Shown one piece after another: positions 1 to 8,323 of a DNA stretch of 64,000 bases (within the stretch, counting starts at the first letter, position 1; the number at the start of each line of letters is the position of its first letter). Made by a program: the position numbers and the translations under genes. The notes beneath the pieces are model-generated. The model was not told where the DNA came from and searched no databases. It saw only the letters and a program-made list of their open reading frames with translations. The stretch is taken from positions 62,001-126,000 of the forward strand of contig NZ_JAVDUV010000002.1 in NCBI RefSeq assembly GCF_031456545.1. Reading direction: 5' to 3'. The DNA is from Agromyces sp. 3263. GTDB lineage: Bacteria > Actinomycetota > Actinomycetes > Actinomycetales > Microbacteriaceae.

Positions 1-730
1 CCTGCTCGCCGAGATCGCGACGCGGTTCCCCGCGCCGGTGCGGTGGGTGGTGAACACGCACGCGCATTTCGACCACACGTTCGGCAACCAGGCCTTCGGC
101 CCCGGTTCGGCGACGGATGCCGCGATCCACGGCCATGCGGGCATCGCGGCGCACTTCGAGCGCTACGAGGGCCCGCGCCTCGCCGCGTGGCGGGCTGATC
201 ACACCCGCGAGCCCGGACGGCGGTGGCACGACGTGCGCCTCGTCCCGCCGACGCAACCGGTCGAACGGATGACGCGCCTCGACCTCGGCGGCCGCATCGT
301 CGAGCTGCGACCCCAGCCGCCGGCGCACACCGACACCGACCTGGTGCTGTTCGTCCCCGACGTGGGTACGTGGATCGTGGGCGACCTCGTCGAGGAGTCG
401 GGTCCGCCGATGTACGGGTCGGGCAGCTACCCGCTCGACTGGCCCGGGGTGCTCGAAGGGCTCGTCGCCGGCATGCGGGCGGGAGACGTCGTGGTGCCCG
501 GACACGGGCAGGTGGTCGATCGCGCCTTCGTGGCCCGGCAGGCCGCAGAGCTCGCCGAGGTCGCCCGCCGCTTCCGGGAGTCGCACGACGCGGGGCGGTC
601 GACGGCGGAGGCGTTGGCGGCCCACGCCGAGTGGCCGGTGCCGGTCGACGGACTCGGCGGCGCGGTGGAGCGTGCCTACGCGGCCCTCGACGGCCTGCCG
701 CTCGACGAGGGCAGCATCGAGGACGCCTGA
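1..730 (+). CDS. MBL-fold metallo-hydrolase (5' end cut by window edge)
   Basis: This is the C-terminal part of a metallo-beta-lactamase-fold hydrolase. The reading frame is open from base 2, and the start codon lies left of the window. The zinc-binding signature THAHFDHTFGN is visible near the left edge. A later Asp in VGDLVEE and a His in VVPGHGQVV match the remaining metal ligands of the fold. About 240 residues are present. The family includes glyoxalase II-like thioesterases, lactonases and beta-lactamase-like enzymes, and nothing here fixes the substrate. It converges with the MocR-type gene, 10 bases apart at their stops. The family call is firm, the reaction is not. Confidence 0.85.
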   Translation, partial: LLAEIATRFPAPVRWVVNTHAHFDHTFGNQAFGPGSATDAAIHGHAGIAAHFERYEGPRLAAWRADHTREPGRRWHDVRLVPPTQPVERMTRLDLGGRIVELRPQPPAHTDTDLVLFVPDVGTWIVGDLVEESGPPMYGSGSYPLDWPGVLEGLVAGMRAGDVVVPGHGQVVDRAFVARQAAELAEVARRFRESHDAGRSTAEALAAHAEWPVPVDGLGGAVERAYAALDGLPLDEGSIEDA

Positions 731-740
731 GCGGCACCGG

Positions 741-2144
741 TCAGCCGGTGTCGACCGAGCGTATGGCCCTGATCGCGACGTCGATCGCCTCGTCGAAGCG
801 ATGCGACGGGGGAGCGCCGTAGCCGACCACCATGGCCGGCGGATGCCGCCACTCGCTGCCTGCGAGGCGGAAGGAGGCCAGCCCGTCGAAGCGGAGTCCC
901 AGGCGTTCGGCTGCCTCGGTGACCTGCATCTCGCTCGTCGCGGGCGGCAGTTCGAGGAGGCAGTGCAGCCCGGCCGCGAGGCCCGTGATGCGGCATCCGG
1001 GCAGGTCATCCGCGACCCGGGCCTCGAGGGCGAGCCGTCGTGCCCGATACTCGGCGCGGAGCCGTCGGACGTTGCGGTCGTAGTCGTGCGCGGCGATGAA
1101 CCGCTCGAGGGTCCGCTGGTTCAACACATCGGAGGTGGCGCCTGTGAGCCGCCGTTGCGCCGAGATCGGTGCGAGCAGCCGCTCGGGCACCACCGCCCAC
1201 GCGAGGCCAACGGCGGGAGCGAGGCTCTTCGACGCGGTGCCCGCGTAGAGCACGTGGCGCGGCGCGAGCGCCTGGAGCGCGCCGACCGCACGTCGGTCGT
1301 AGCGGAACTCGCCGTCGTAGTCGTCCTCGATCACGAGCCCGCCGGTGCGCTCGGCCCACTCCACCACCGCGCGCCGCCGGGACGGGCTGAGCGGAACACC
1401 GACGGGGAACTGGTGCGCGGCGGTGAGGAGCACCGCGTCCACGTCGCCCAGTTCCTCGATCACGGCGCCGCCCGTGTCGACCCGCACCGGCACGGGTGCG
1501 AGCCCCGCCGCGCGGACGATCTCGCGGTGCGCCTCGTGGCCGACCTCCTCGACGGCGATGCGTCGCGCGCCCTCGGACGCGAGCGCGCGGCACGTCAGGC
1601 TCAGGAGCTCCCCGAATCCTCGGGTCACGATCGTGCGATCGGCGGTCGCGGCCACGCCGCGCACGCGGCCGAGGTACTCCGCGAGCGACGCACGCAGTGC
1701 CACGGTGCCGCGATCCGGCGCGTAGCCCAGCCCGGCCGCCGGCGCGTTCAGCACGGCGTACCTCGCAGCGGCGGCCCATGCGCGACGGGGGAACGACGAG
1801 GCGTCAGGGATGCCGCCTCGGAGGTCGAGGCCGGGGCGCGGCGCCGTCGCGGCATCCGTGGCCTGGGTCGTCGGCTCGGCGGCACGTCGGCTGACCCACG
1901 TGCCTGCGCCGACGCGGGCCTCGAGCCACCCCTCGGCGGTGAGCTGCGCGTAGACGTCGGCGATGCTGTTGCGCGCGATGCCGAGGTCGGCGGCGAGCGT
2001 GCGGGACGCGGGGAGCCTGGTGCCCGCGGCGAGACGGCCCTCGGTGATCGCCGATCGGAGCCCGTGCTCGAGCGCTGCCGCCCTCCCGCCCGCGCCGAGC
2101 TCGAGGTGCAGGTCGAGGCCCGGAATGGCCCATGTTCGGTCCAT
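741..2144 (-). CDS. MocR/PdxR-type GntR regulator with aminotransferase-like domain
   Basis: This 467-residue protein has an N-terminal GntR-type winged helix-turn-helix (about residues 10-75, with [20 protein letters not shown]) fused to a fold-type I aminotransferase domain. The PLP-binding lysine is visible in [17 protein letters not shown]. MocR proteins use this layout to sense PLP or an amino compound and to control a neighbouring gene. The start MDRTWAIPG was chosen because a TACAGT -10 box (2153-2158 on the minus strand) lies 8 bases upstream, which fits a leaderless message. A longer reading frame upstream lacks family similarity. It is divergent from the AhpD-like gene across only 45 bases, so that gene is the likely target. 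The target and ligand are inferred. Confidence 0.88.
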   Translation of the reverse strand: MDRTWAIPGLDLHLELGAGGRAAALEHGLRSAITEGRLAAGTRLPASRTLAADLGIARNSIADVYAQLTAEGWLEARVGAGTWVSRRAAEPTTQATDAATAPRPGLDLRGGIPDASSFPRRAWAAAARYAVLNAPAAGLGYAPDRGTVALRASLAEYLGRVRGVAATADRTIVTRGFGELLSLTCRALASEGARRIAVEEVGHEAHREIVRAAGLAPVPVRVDTGGAVIEELGDVDAVLLTAAHQFPVGVPLSPSRRRAVVEWAERTGGLVIEDDYDGEFRYDRRAVGALQALAPRHVLYAGTASKSLAPAVGLAWAVVPERLLAPISAQRRLTGATSDVLNQRTLERFIAAHDYDRNVRRLRAEYRARRLALEARVADDLPGCRITGLAAGLHCLLELPPATSEMQVTEAAERLGLRFDGLASFRLAGSEWRHPPAMVVGYGAPPSHRFDEAIDVAIRAIRSVDTG

Positions 2145-2189
2145 GGAATTGGACTGTAGCAGTGGGCCGTTCTTTCGTAGCGTTGAGCC
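2145..2189. promoter_or_regulatory. Face-to-face leaderless promoters of mocR-type gene and ahpD-like gene
   Basis: This is a 45-base divergent intergenic region. On the plus strand TAGCGT (2178-2183) sits 6 bases before the ATG at 2190. On the minus strand TACAGT (2153-2158) sits 8 bases before the ATG at 2144. Neither start has a Shine-Dalgarno sequence. The spacing predicts transcripts starting at or next to the start codon, with each -35 region lying close to or inside the opposite promoter. The boxes are seen directly. Promoter activity is inferred. Confidence 0.55.
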
Positions 2190-2681
2190 ATGACCTTCAC
2201 GGATTCGCTCGTCGACATCCCCGTCCGCCTCGACTTCGACCAGCTCGTGCCCCGCTTCTCGCGGGCCGTCGCCTCGCTCGACCACGCCGCCACGGGTGAG
2301 CTCGACCGCGCCGGGGTGGATCCGGCGCTCCGCGAGCTCGTGCGACTGCGAGCATCGCAACTCAACGGCTGCGCCTACTGCGTCGACCAGCACGCGAACG
2401 ACGGCCGCGCGGCGGGCGTCACCGACCAGAAGCTTCACGCCGTCGCGATCTGGCGCGACTCCGGCCTGTTCACCGCCGCCGAGCGGTCGGCCCTCGAACT
2501 GACCGAATCCGTCACGCGGCTCTCGGAGACGCATGTGCCCGACGCCGTCGTCGACCATGCTCGGGCCGTGCTCGGCGAGGAGCAGCTCGCCGCCCTGCTC
2601 TCGCTCATCGTCGCGATCAACGCCTGGAACATGATCGGGGTCACGACGCGCTGCTGGCCGGTGCACCGTACCGCCGGCTGA
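2190..2681 (+). CDS. AhpD-like carboxymuconolactone decarboxylase-family protein
   Basis: This 163-residue protein carries the AhpD/CMD-family core. [20 protein letters not shown] contains the paired redox cysteines (CxxC) followed by His, as in alkylhydroperoxidase AhpD. Members reduce peroxides with a dithiol or act as small redox proteins. This length is typical of the single-domain actinobacterial branch. ATG 2190 gives the full conserved N-terminus and lies 6 bases after a TAGCGT box, with no ribosome binding site, so the message is probably leaderless. The divergent MocR-type regulator probably controls it. The physiological substrate cannot be read from the sequence. Confidence 0.88.
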   Translation: MTFTDSLVDIPVRLDFDQLVPRFSRAVASLDHAATGELDRAGVDPALRELVRLRASQLNGCAYCVDQHANDGRAAGVTDQKLHAVAIWRDSGLFTAAERSALELTESVTRLSETHVPDAVVDHARAVLGEEQLAALLSLIVAINAWNMIGVTTRCWPVHRTAG

Positions 2682-2796
2682 GCCGCCCCGCACCCCGCCC
2701 GAGCCGCACCCCAACCCGTGGCGGGATCGTGTCAAGCCGCTACCGCGCCCGCAGGTTCGCCGATAGGAACGGAAGGGACGACACGAAGGGCAGCAC

Positions 2797-3420
2797 ATGC
2801 GCATCACCGACCAGACCGTCCTCCTCCTCAACTGCACGCTGAAGCACGCCCCCGAGGAATCCAGTTGCCAGCTCATGGCCGAGCAGCTCCTCGGGGGCTT
2901 CGCGGGTCGGGGGGCCGACGGCGACATCGTGCGGGTCGTCGACCTCGATGTCGCTCCGGGCGTCGAGGCCGACATGGGCGAGGGCGACGCCTGGCCCGCG
3001 CTTCGCGCGCGCATCCTGGACGCCGACATCCTCGTCATCATCACGCCCACCTGGCTCGGCCACATGTCGAGCGTCGCCCAGCGGGTGCTCGAGCGGCTCG
3101 ACGCCGAGCTCTCCGCGTTCGACGACGAGGGCCGGCCGATCCTGTTCGGCCACGTTGCGGCGACCGCGGTGCTCGGCAACGAGGACGGGGCCCACAAGAT
3201 CACGGCCGACCTCCACCAGGCGCTGAACGACGTCGGGTTCACGGTGCCGGCGCAAGGGGGCACCTACTGGAACGGCGCCGCCATGGAGACGACCGACTAT
3301 AAGGATCTGGGCGAGACGCCGCCCGCCGTGCTCCAGGCGAACGCCACGCTCGTGGCGAACGCGGTGCATCTCGCACGCGTGCTGACGGAGCATCCGTACC
3401 CGGTCGTCCCGAGCAGCTGA
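2797..3420 (+). CDS. Flavodoxin-fold NAD(P)H-dependent FMN reductase family protein
   Basis: This 207-residue cytoplasmic protein has the flavodoxin-like / NADPH-dependent FMN reductase fold. It begins with a beta strand and phosphate loop ([16 protein letters not shown]), and [17 protein letters not shown] forms the second flavin-contact loop typical of WrbA/SsuE-like proteins. A later [17 protein letters not shown] segment is also characteristic. A purine-rich stretch before the ATG (GAAGGG) supports the start. It stands as a single gene between the AhpD-like gene and a glyoxalase-fold gene. Quinone or nitro-compound reduction would suit a stress-response neighbourhood, but the substrate is unknown. 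Confidence 0.82.
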   Translation: MRITDQTVLLLNCTLKHAPEESSCQLMAEQLLGGFAGRGADGDIVRVVDLDVAPGVEADMGEGDAWPALRARILDADILVIITPTWLGHMSSVAQRVLERLDAELSAFDDEGRPILFGHVAATAVLGNEDGAHKITADLHQALNDVGFTVPAQGGTYWNGAAMETTDYKDLGETPPAVLQANATLVANAVHLARVLTEHPYPVVPSS

Positions 3421-3468
3421 TCACCGTCTCGGGTCGCGCGATCGGTGCCATCCTGCGAGGATGCGGCC

Positions 3469-3945
3469 ATGACGGATGCTCCAGCACGCCCGGTCCTCCA
3501 ACTCCGCGTCGTCGTCGAGGCGACCGACTACGACGCCGCGGTCGCGTTCTACCGCGACACCCTCGGCCTGCCCGAGTACCTCGCGTTCGCGGAGGGCGGC
3601 GACGAGCGCGTCGTCATCCTCGACGCCGGGCGTGCGACCCTCGAGATCGCGAACCCGGCGCACAAGCGCGCGATCGACCGCATCGAGGCGGGCGGCGCGG
3701 AGAGCCCGCACATCCGCCTCGCCTTCGAGGTCGAGGACGCGGCGGGGATGACCCGTCGTCTGGAGGGCGTCGGCGCGCGTGTCATCGCCGAACCGGTCGT
3801 CACGCCGTGGCAGTCACTGAACTCCCGGCTCGATGCGCCGGCCGGCGTGCAGGTCACGCTCTTCCAGGAACTCCTCGAGTCGGGCGAGCGCGCCGTGCTC
3901 GACGGCTTCGCCACCGACGAGGAGCGGGACGCGACGCCGAGCTAG
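3469..3945 (+). CDS. VOC (glyoxalase/bleomycin resistance) superfamily protein
   Basis: This 158-residue protein has two beta-alpha-beta-beta-beta modules of the vicinal oxygen chelate superfamily. It begins LQLRVVVEATDYDAAVAFYRDTLGLPEYL and contains HIRLAFEVEDAAGMTRRLEGVGA and a final strand VQVTLFQEL. ATG 3469 was chosen over an in-frame GTG at 3445 because the fold starts directly after it. Members range from lyases and dioxygenases to antibiotic-binding proteins. Metal ligands typical of enzymes are not all obvious here. Its stop codon shares the tetranucleotide CTAG with the stop of the convergent YchJ gene. Confidence 0.82.
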   Translation: MTDAPARPVLQLRVVVEATDYDAAVAFYRDTLGLPEYLAFAEGGDERVVILDAGRATLEIANPAHKRAIDRIEAGGAESPHIRLAFEVEDAAGMTRRLEGVGARVIAEPVVTPWQSLNSRLDAPAGVQVTLFQELLESGERAVLDGFATDEERDATPS

Positions 3946-4364
3946 TCGATCGCGTCGACGTAGCGCCACCGGCCCCGTTCGCGGAGGAAGCGGCTCGTCT
4001 CGTGCTGCACGCCGCGGTTGGTGCGGTCGGCGTGATTCCGCCAGTACGCGCGGAACTCGACGACGCCGTCACGGTCGAGCGGGCCACCGCGCTCCCGTCG
4101 CTCGATGTCGAGCCGATACCACCGCACGGCCGGGTCGAGCGCGAGCTCGGTGGGTCGCGTCGACGGATGCCACGTCTCGAGCAGGTAGTCGCGTGCCCCC
4201 ACTGCGTAGCCCGTGTACCTCGACCGCATGAGCTGCTCGGCCGTCGGCGCGTGCGCACCCCCGGTGAGGAACCGGTCGCAGCACTCGCCGAACGGCGACC
4301 CGCTGAGGCACGGGCACCGGTCACTCGCCGACGGCTGCGGGAAGGCACTGGAGGGAGTCGGCAT
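3942..4364 (-). CDS. YchJ-family (UPF0225) protein with SEC-C-type zinc motif
   Basis: This 140-residue protein starts with a SEC-C-like cysteine motif (RCPCLSGSPFGECCDRF). The YchJ/NTF2-like domain follows (MRSRYTGYAVGARDYLLETWHPSTRP) and ends with WRYVDAID. The family is conserved but its biochemical role is unknown. The cysteines probably bind zinc. At the chosen ATG the GGAGG lies directly against the start codon, too close for a standard Shine-Dalgarno, so the start could be leaderless or slightly different. The tail end overlaps the plus-strand glyoxalase-fold gene by three bases. Confidence 0.85.
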   Translation of the reverse strand: MPTPSSAFPQPSASDRCPCLSGSPFGECCDRFLTGGAHAPTAEQLMRSRYTGYAVGARDYLLETWHPSTRPTELALDPAVRWYRLDIERRERGGPLDRDGVVEFRAYWRNHADRTNRGVQHETSRFLRERGRWRYVDAID

Positions 4365-4514
4365 CCTCCCAGTATCCCGGGGGCGCGGCCGTCCGCAGTC
4401 ATAACTTGCACAGGACAAACTGAGGATCTGTCCAGATTCGCCCGGCAGAGTGTCTGACTTGTGCCCCGGCTCGGAGGCGCACCCCGACCACCTGTCCGAG
4501 CCGCCCCTGAACCT

Positions 4515-5363
4515 ATGCGAATCATCACTGCCATCACCCGTGCCCACTCCTCCACCCCCACGACCGACACCGCGAACCCCGGCTCCCGCCGTGGGCTGCG
4601 CCGCCGACGCCTCGGCCGCCGCCGCCTCATCGTGGCCGGCGCCGTCATCGCGACCGGTGTCCTCGTCGGCACCGGCTTCACCGTGCAGAACGCCGTCGCC
4701 ACCCAGGCCCGCGTCGACGCCACCATGGCGCTGAACGCCACCAGCGGCCTGCGCCACGAGCAGCTCGGCGTGTATCGCGGCATCGCCGCGGCCAAGGCCC
4801 TCGACAACGCCGAGGACACCATCACCGCCGCGAACGCGACCCTCGCCGCGGCGAACGGCAAGGTCGACGCGTCGGGTCTCGCGGCATCCGTCGCCTCGCT
4901 CAGCGGCTACCGCAGCATCCCGGTCGACGAGGTCGTCGACCTCACCAAGGTGACGCGCGCGGAGGCGGAGAAGACGGCGGCCGCCGCCGCCGCCTTCGAC
5001 CAGGCGCAGGCCGAGGCCGCCGCCGCCGCGGCCGCAGCGCTCGCTGCCGCGAACACCCCCGACGGTGCGCGCGCCTTCGCCGCCGACTTCGCAGCGTCCC
5101 AGTACGGCTGGGGCGCCGACCAGTTCCAGTGCCTCGACAAGCTCTGGCAGAAGGAGTCGGGCTGGTCGTACACCGCGTTCAACGCGGGTAGCGGCGCCAC
5201 CGGCATCCCGCAGTCGCTGCCCGGCAGCAAGATGGCCAGCGCCGGCGCCGACTGGGAGACCAACGCGGCCACGCAGATCAAGTGGGGCCTCGGCTACATC
5301 AAGGGCTCGTACGGCAGCCCCTGCAGCGCCTGGTCGCACTCGCAGTCGATGAACTGGTACTGA
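4515..5363 (+). CDS. Secreted or membrane-anchored SLT-like lytic transglycosylase
   Basis: This 282-residue exported protein has an Arg-rich N-terminus and a hydrophobic segment (LIVAGAVIATGVLVGTG, about residues 38-55) that acts as signal or anchor. An Ala-rich, probably coiled linker follows (about 70-190). The C-terminal 90 residues resemble the lysozyme-like/aggregation-promoting-factor domain of actinobacterial wall enzymes. LWQKESGWSYTAFN carries the likely catalytic Glu, and GATGIPQSLPGSKMASAGADW follows. It ends immediately after MNWY, as these proteins usually do. ATG 4515 gives the best N-terminus, and GTG 4461 is an in-frame alternative. The 150 bases upstream hold no clear riboswitch. 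Confidence 0.8.
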   Translation: MRIITAITRAHSSTPTTDTANPGSRRGLRRRRLGRRRLIVAGAVIATGVLVGTGFTVQNAVATQARVDATMALNATSGLRHEQLGVYRGIAAAKALDNAEDTITAANATLAAANGKVDASGLAASVASLSGYRSIPVDEVVDLTKVTRAEAEKTAAAAAAFDQAQAEAAAAAAAALAAANTPDGARAFAADFAASQYGWGADQFQCLDKLWQKESGWSYTAFNAGSGATGIPQSLPGSKMASAGADWETNAATQIKWGLGYIKGSYGSPCSAWSHSQSMNWY

Positions 5364-5444
5364 TCTCCCGGGTTCCCATTCCCCGCGCCCTGCGCTTGAC
5401 TGGTGGGGCGGATGCCACCGCGCACCGCGGAACGGGGAATTCGC

Positions 5445-5657
5445 ATGGACGACGGCGACGTGATCACGATGTCCAAGCGCGGCCAGTGGGTCAACCGCGT
5501 GGTGGGCGGCGAGGAGCTCTCCCAGAGCTTCCGCAGCCGCGATGAGGCGATCGACGCCGGGCGCTCGCTCGCGACGCAGCTCGGCAGCCGACATGTCGTG
5601 GTCGACAGCGAGGAGACCGGCGTGATCACCGACGAGGAGATCGACGACGGCACCTGA
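5445..5657 (+). CDS. Small DUF2188-like protein
   Basis: This is a 70-residue acidic protein. The segment GQWVNRVVGGEELSQSFRSRDEAIDAGRSLATQLGSRHVVVDSEE has the pattern of DUF2188, a short domain of unknown function found alone in many actinobacteria. It has a K/GxW start, an AI-AGR helix and a final beta strand. ATG 5445 follows AACGGGGA by a suitable distance. A GTG at 5403 in frame would add 14 residues of no evident homology. It lies 81 bases after the lytic transglycosylase. A -35-like TTGACT occurs at 5396-5401 but I could not assign a convincing -10. Confidence 0.68.
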   Translation: MDDGDVITMSKRGQWVNRVVGGEELSQSFRSRDEAIDAGRSLATQLGSRHVVVDSEETGVITDEEIDDGT

Positions 5658-5695
5658 GCGCGGACGCGACGGCGCCCGCGCCGACGCCGACGCGA

Positions 5696-6385
5696 CTACG
5701 ACCGGTCGGTCGTGACGAGCGGGGTCATCGCCGCGAGCTCGGGCCCGAGCCCCAGGTCGACGAGCTCGATGCGTCCGGCCCGGCTGGCGCCCGGCTCGAG
5801 GAGCAGCCCCGCCTTCACCGCGCCGAAGGTGACCGTGACCTCGGCGCGCAGCACCGTCGGATCGGGCACCGACCCGTCATCGGGATGGATGCCGCTCGGC
5901 AGGTCGACCGCGACGACCGGGATGCCGCGCTCCTCGACGATCGGCATCGCAGCGGCCACCAGGTCGCGGGCGGTGCCCCGGAGGGCCGGCGCAGCGCTCG
6001 TCCCCGTGCCGAGCAGTCCGTCGACGATGAGCGCCGCGGAACGGAGCGCCCGGTCGACCGCGGCCGCGTCGTCGCGGCCCTGGAACCGCACGCCCGCGGT
6101 TCGAGCCGCCACGGCGCCGTCCGCGTGGATCCGCTCCGAAGCCGGGATCGCGGTCACCGCCATGCCGTCGCCCGCGAGCTCCGCACCGGCGAACAGTGCG
6201 TCGCCGCCGTTGTCGCCCGACCCGACGAGGAGCACCACCGGCCCGCCCGCGGCATCCGACCGTCCCGCCTCGCGACGGATCACTCCCGCCAGCGCCGCCG
6301 CGGCCCGCAGCATGAGCGGCTCACCCGCGGCGAGGTGCGGGGCCTCGGCAGCGCGCACCTGCTCGGCGGAGTACCCGTCGACCAT
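5696..6385 (-). CDS. nnrE: NAD(P)H-hydrate epimerase (YjeF N-terminal domain only)
   Basis: This 229-residue protein matches the YjeF_N domain, which interconverts the R and S forms of hydrated NAD(P)H so that the dehydratase can repair them. Seen motifs are VVLLVGSGDNGGDALFAGAELA (nucleotide-binding loop), IVDGLLGTGTSA and VAVDLPSGIHPDDG. Many bacteria fuse this domain to the NAD(P)HX dehydratase. Here the protein stops after the epimerase, so the dehydratase must be encoded elsewhere. The ATG lies two bases after the stop of the small acetyltransferase gene, so the two are translationally coupled. Confidence 0.88.
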   Translation of the reverse strand: MVDGYSAEQVRAAEAPHLAAGEPLMLRAAAALAGVIRREAGRSDAAGGPVVLLVGSGDNGGDALFAGAELAGDGMAVTAIPASERIHADGAVAARTAGVRFQGRDDAAAVDRALRSAALIVDGLLGTGTSAAPALRGTARDLVAAAMPIVEERGIPVVAVDLPSGIHPDDGSVPDPTVLRAEVTVTFGAVKAGLLLEPGASRAGRIELVDLGLGPELAAMTPLVTTDRS

Positions 6386-6387
6386 GG

Positions 6388-6681
6388 TCAGGCCGTTCGG
6401 GGGTCGAGCATCGCGGCCCGGTCGGGATGCCGGTCGAACCACTCGCCGACGTACCAGCAGCTCGGCACGATGCGGCGATCGGAGGTCGCCTCGACGTCGT
6501 CGACGGCGAACTCGACGAGCTCGCCGGCCAGGCCGCTCCCGCGGTACCGCGGGTTCGTGAAGGTGCGCGTGAAGGCGACGGCGTCGCCGAGCACCCGGTA
6601 GTCGAGCACGCTGGCGATGTCGCCTCCGAGCCTCAGCACGTAGCGACGGGCATCCGGTTCGTGGGTGAGTTCCTTCTGCAC
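6388..6681 (-). CDS. Small GNAT-like N-acetyltransferase
   Basis: This 97-residue protein is of the short GNAT type (COG2388-like). It contains LDYRVLGDAVAFTRTFTNPRYRGSGLAGELVEFAVDDVE, where NPRYRGSGLA is the acetyl-CoA pyrophosphate-binding loop, and RIVPSCWYVGEWFDRHPD at the C-terminal end. Such minimal GNAT proteins are usually about 90-100 residues and their acceptors are unknown. It is the first gene of a two-gene unit with nnrE, whose start follows its stop by two bases. Family call is good, role unknown. Confidence 0.85.
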   Translation of the reverse strand: MQKELTHEPDARRYVLRLGGDIASVLDYRVLGDAVAFTRTFTNPRYRGSGLAGELVEFAVDDVEATSDRRIVPSCWYVGEWFDRHPDRAAMLDPRTA

Positions 6682-6717
6682 CGTTTCAGGCTACGCCCGG
6701 GAGGTCGCCACGGCGGC

Positions 6718-7086
6718 TCACCGGCCGCGCAGCCGCTCGAGGTCGCGTCGCTCGCGCTTCGTCGGACGCCCGGCGCCGCGGTCGCGCACCGGCACGATCG
6801 CCACCGTCTCGCGCGGGGGAGGCGGCGGCGTGAGGTCCTCGACGGCCGTGGCGGCGACCGTCGCCGAGACGCGCTTCACGAGCGTCTGGCGCACGACCAG
6901 CCGTCGATCGAAGCCGTCGACCCGCACGCGCACCTCGTCGCCCGGGCGCACCGACTGGGCGGCCTTGGCGCGCTCGCCGTTCACGCGCACATGTCCGGCA
7001 CGGCAGGCCGCCGTGGCCGCCGAGCGCGTCTTGAACTGGCGCACGGCCCACAGCCAGGCGTCGATGCGCACGGGTCCGTCGGGCAT
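6718..7086 (-). CDS. S4-domain RNA-binding protein (Hsp15-like)
   Basis: This 122-residue protein has an N-terminal S4 domain (VRIDAWLWAVRQFKTRSAATAACRAGHVRVNGERAKAAQSVRPGDEVRV). A basic tail follows with RPTKRERRDLERLRGR. In Escherichia coli the related Hsp15 (HslR) binds free 50S subunits carrying nascent chains, and the actinobacterial homologue is probably a ribosome-associated rescue or quality-control factor. The basic tail ending in RxRR is typical. It is 9 bases downstream of the carotenoid operon on the same strand and may be read through from it. Confidence 0.85.
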   Translation of the reverse strand: MPDGPVRIDAWLWAVRQFKTRSAATAACRAGHVRVNGERAKAAQSVRPGDEVRVRVDGFDRRLVVRQTLVKRVSATVAATAVEDLTPPPPPRETVAIVPVRDRGAGRPTKRERRDLERLRGR

Positions 7087-7095
7087 GCGTCCAGC

Positions 7096-8004
7096 CTACG
7101 ACCGGATGAGCGCCCACCAGATGAGGAGCATCGTCACGAGGAACCCGACCCCGTAGTTCATGGCGATGAACCACCGCCAGCCGCGGTTCGCGAGTCCCGA
7201 TTCCGCATCGCTCACCGACCGGTACGGCCATGCCGCGGCGAGGTATGGCAGCACGAGGAGCGCGGCCAGCGGCCCCGGCCACTCGGTCGCGAGCATCAGC
7301 AGTCCGGCCACAAGCCACAGCCCCAGCGCGATGCGCACGGTGGCGCGGGCGCCGAAGGCGGTCGCGATCGACGCGATGCCGGCCTCGCGGTCGGGCACGA
7401 CGTCCTGCACCGCGCCGAACGCGTGGCTGGCCATGCCCCAGCAGAAGAACGCGGCGAGCAGCGCGACCAGCTGCGGAGTCGCCACCGCTCCGGCCACCGC
7501 GAGCCCGTAGACGGCGGGGCTCACGAAGTGGGTGCTCGACGTGATCGAGTCGAGCACCGGACGTTCCTTGAACCGCAGCCCCGGCACCGAGTAGGCGAGC
7601 ACGGCGAACAGGCTCACCGCGAGCACCGCCCACGACCACGGATGCCCCGTGCCGCCGAGCCAGACCATCGCCACCAGCAACGGGGTCGCCGTGATGACGC
7701 CCGCCCACACCACCAGCCGGTGCAGGCGCGGTTCGAGGAGCGCCCCCTCGCTCCCGCCCTTGCGCGGATTCCGCAGGTCCGACTCGTAGTCGAAGACATC
7801 GTTGACGCCGTACATCACCAGGTTGTACGGGATGAGGAAGAACAGGGTGCCGACGACGAAGAGGGCATCGACCGTGCCGGCCGTCAGCAGGTAGGCGGCG
7901 GCGAACGGGAAGGCCGTGTTGATCCAGCTGATCGGCCGCGACGAGAGCAGCACCTGGGCGACGGTGTGGAGGATTCCCGGCTGCACCGTCTCAGTCTTCA
8001 TCAT
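7096..8004 (-). CDS. crtEb: Lycopene elongase (UbiA-family prenyltransferase)
   Basis: This 302-residue membrane prenyltransferase would add C5 units to the ends of lycopene, giving C45 and C50 products (nonaflavuxanthin, flavuxanthin). The UbiA aspartate motifs are NDVFDYESD (first, about residue 70) and DVVPDREAGI (second, about residue 200), within about nine hydrophobic helices. Position as the last gene of idi-crtE-crtB-crtI-crtYe-crtYf-crtEb matches the decaprenoxanthin clusters of Corynebacterium glutamicum and Agromyces mediolanus. The ATGATG start overlaps the end of crtYf by about 14 bases, so translation is coupled. Confidence 0.92.
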   Translation of the reverse strand: MMKTETVQPGILHTVAQVLLSSRPISWINTAFPFAAAYLLTAGTVDALFVVGTLFFLIPYNLVMYGVNDVFDYESDLRNPRKGGSEGALLEPRLHRLVVWAGVITATPLLVAMVWLGGTGHPWSWAVLAVSLFAVLAYSVPGLRFKERPVLDSITSSTHFVSPAVYGLAVAGAVATPQLVALLAAFFCWGMASHAFGAVQDVVPDREAGIASIATAFGARATVRIALGLWLVAGLLMLATEWPGPLAALLVLPYLAAAWPYRSVSDAESGLANRGWRWFIAMNYGVGFLVTMLLIWWALIRS

Positions 8005-8323
8005 GCGCCGCCTTCGCGCCCCGCCGCCGCGCGAGCGTCCACACGGCGGGCACGAGGAGCACCGTGGCGATCGGGTAGGCGAAGTCCTCGATCGGCGCGA
8101 GCCCGACGACGGGTCCCAGGCGCGTGCCGTCGGCGTAGCCGAAGAGTCCCGCGGCGATCATGACCGAATCGAAGACCGCGGTGAGCGCGAGCAGCACGGC
8201 CGCCGCGATCCCGGTCGACGCCCACCGTCGGCGTCGCTCGCCGGGCGGCAGCGTGCGCGTCGCGACGAGAGCCACGACGAGGGCGACGGCGAGGAACGGC
8301 AGGCAGATGAGCGCGTAGGTCAC
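7991..8323 (-). CDS. crtYf: C50 carotenoid epsilon-cyclase subunit f (lycopene cyclase domain)
   Basis: This 110-residue integral membrane protein of the lycopene cyclase domain family has three predicted helices. It works as one half of a heterodimeric cyclase with CrtYe, closing the ends of C50 flavuxanthin to form decaprenoxanthin. PIEDFAYPIATVLLVPAVW is the conserved segment carrying the acidic pair typical of this family. The GTG start is embedded in GTGA, overlapping the crtYe stop. The ring type (epsilon, beta or gamma) made by such pairs cannot be decided from sequence alone. Epsilon is inferred from cluster order. Confidence 0.9.
   Translation of the reverse strand: MTYALICLPFLAVALVVALVATRTLPPGERRRRWASTGIAAAVLLALTAVFDSVMIAAGLFGYADGTRLGPVVGLAPIEDFAYPIATVLLVPAVWTLARRRGAKAAHDED

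Noticed and set aside
741..3263. 840-codon open frame on the minus strand extending upstream of the MocR-type gene
   Set aside because: The first 370 codons overlap the AhpD-like and flavodoxin-like genes on the other strand and show no recognisable domain. The protein homology starts at base 2144.
4365..4514. Possible ydaO-type riboswitch before the lytic transglycosylase
   Set aside because: Such riboswitches often precede wall-hydrolase genes in actinobacteria, but this 150-base leader shows none of the conserved paired elements I could recognise.
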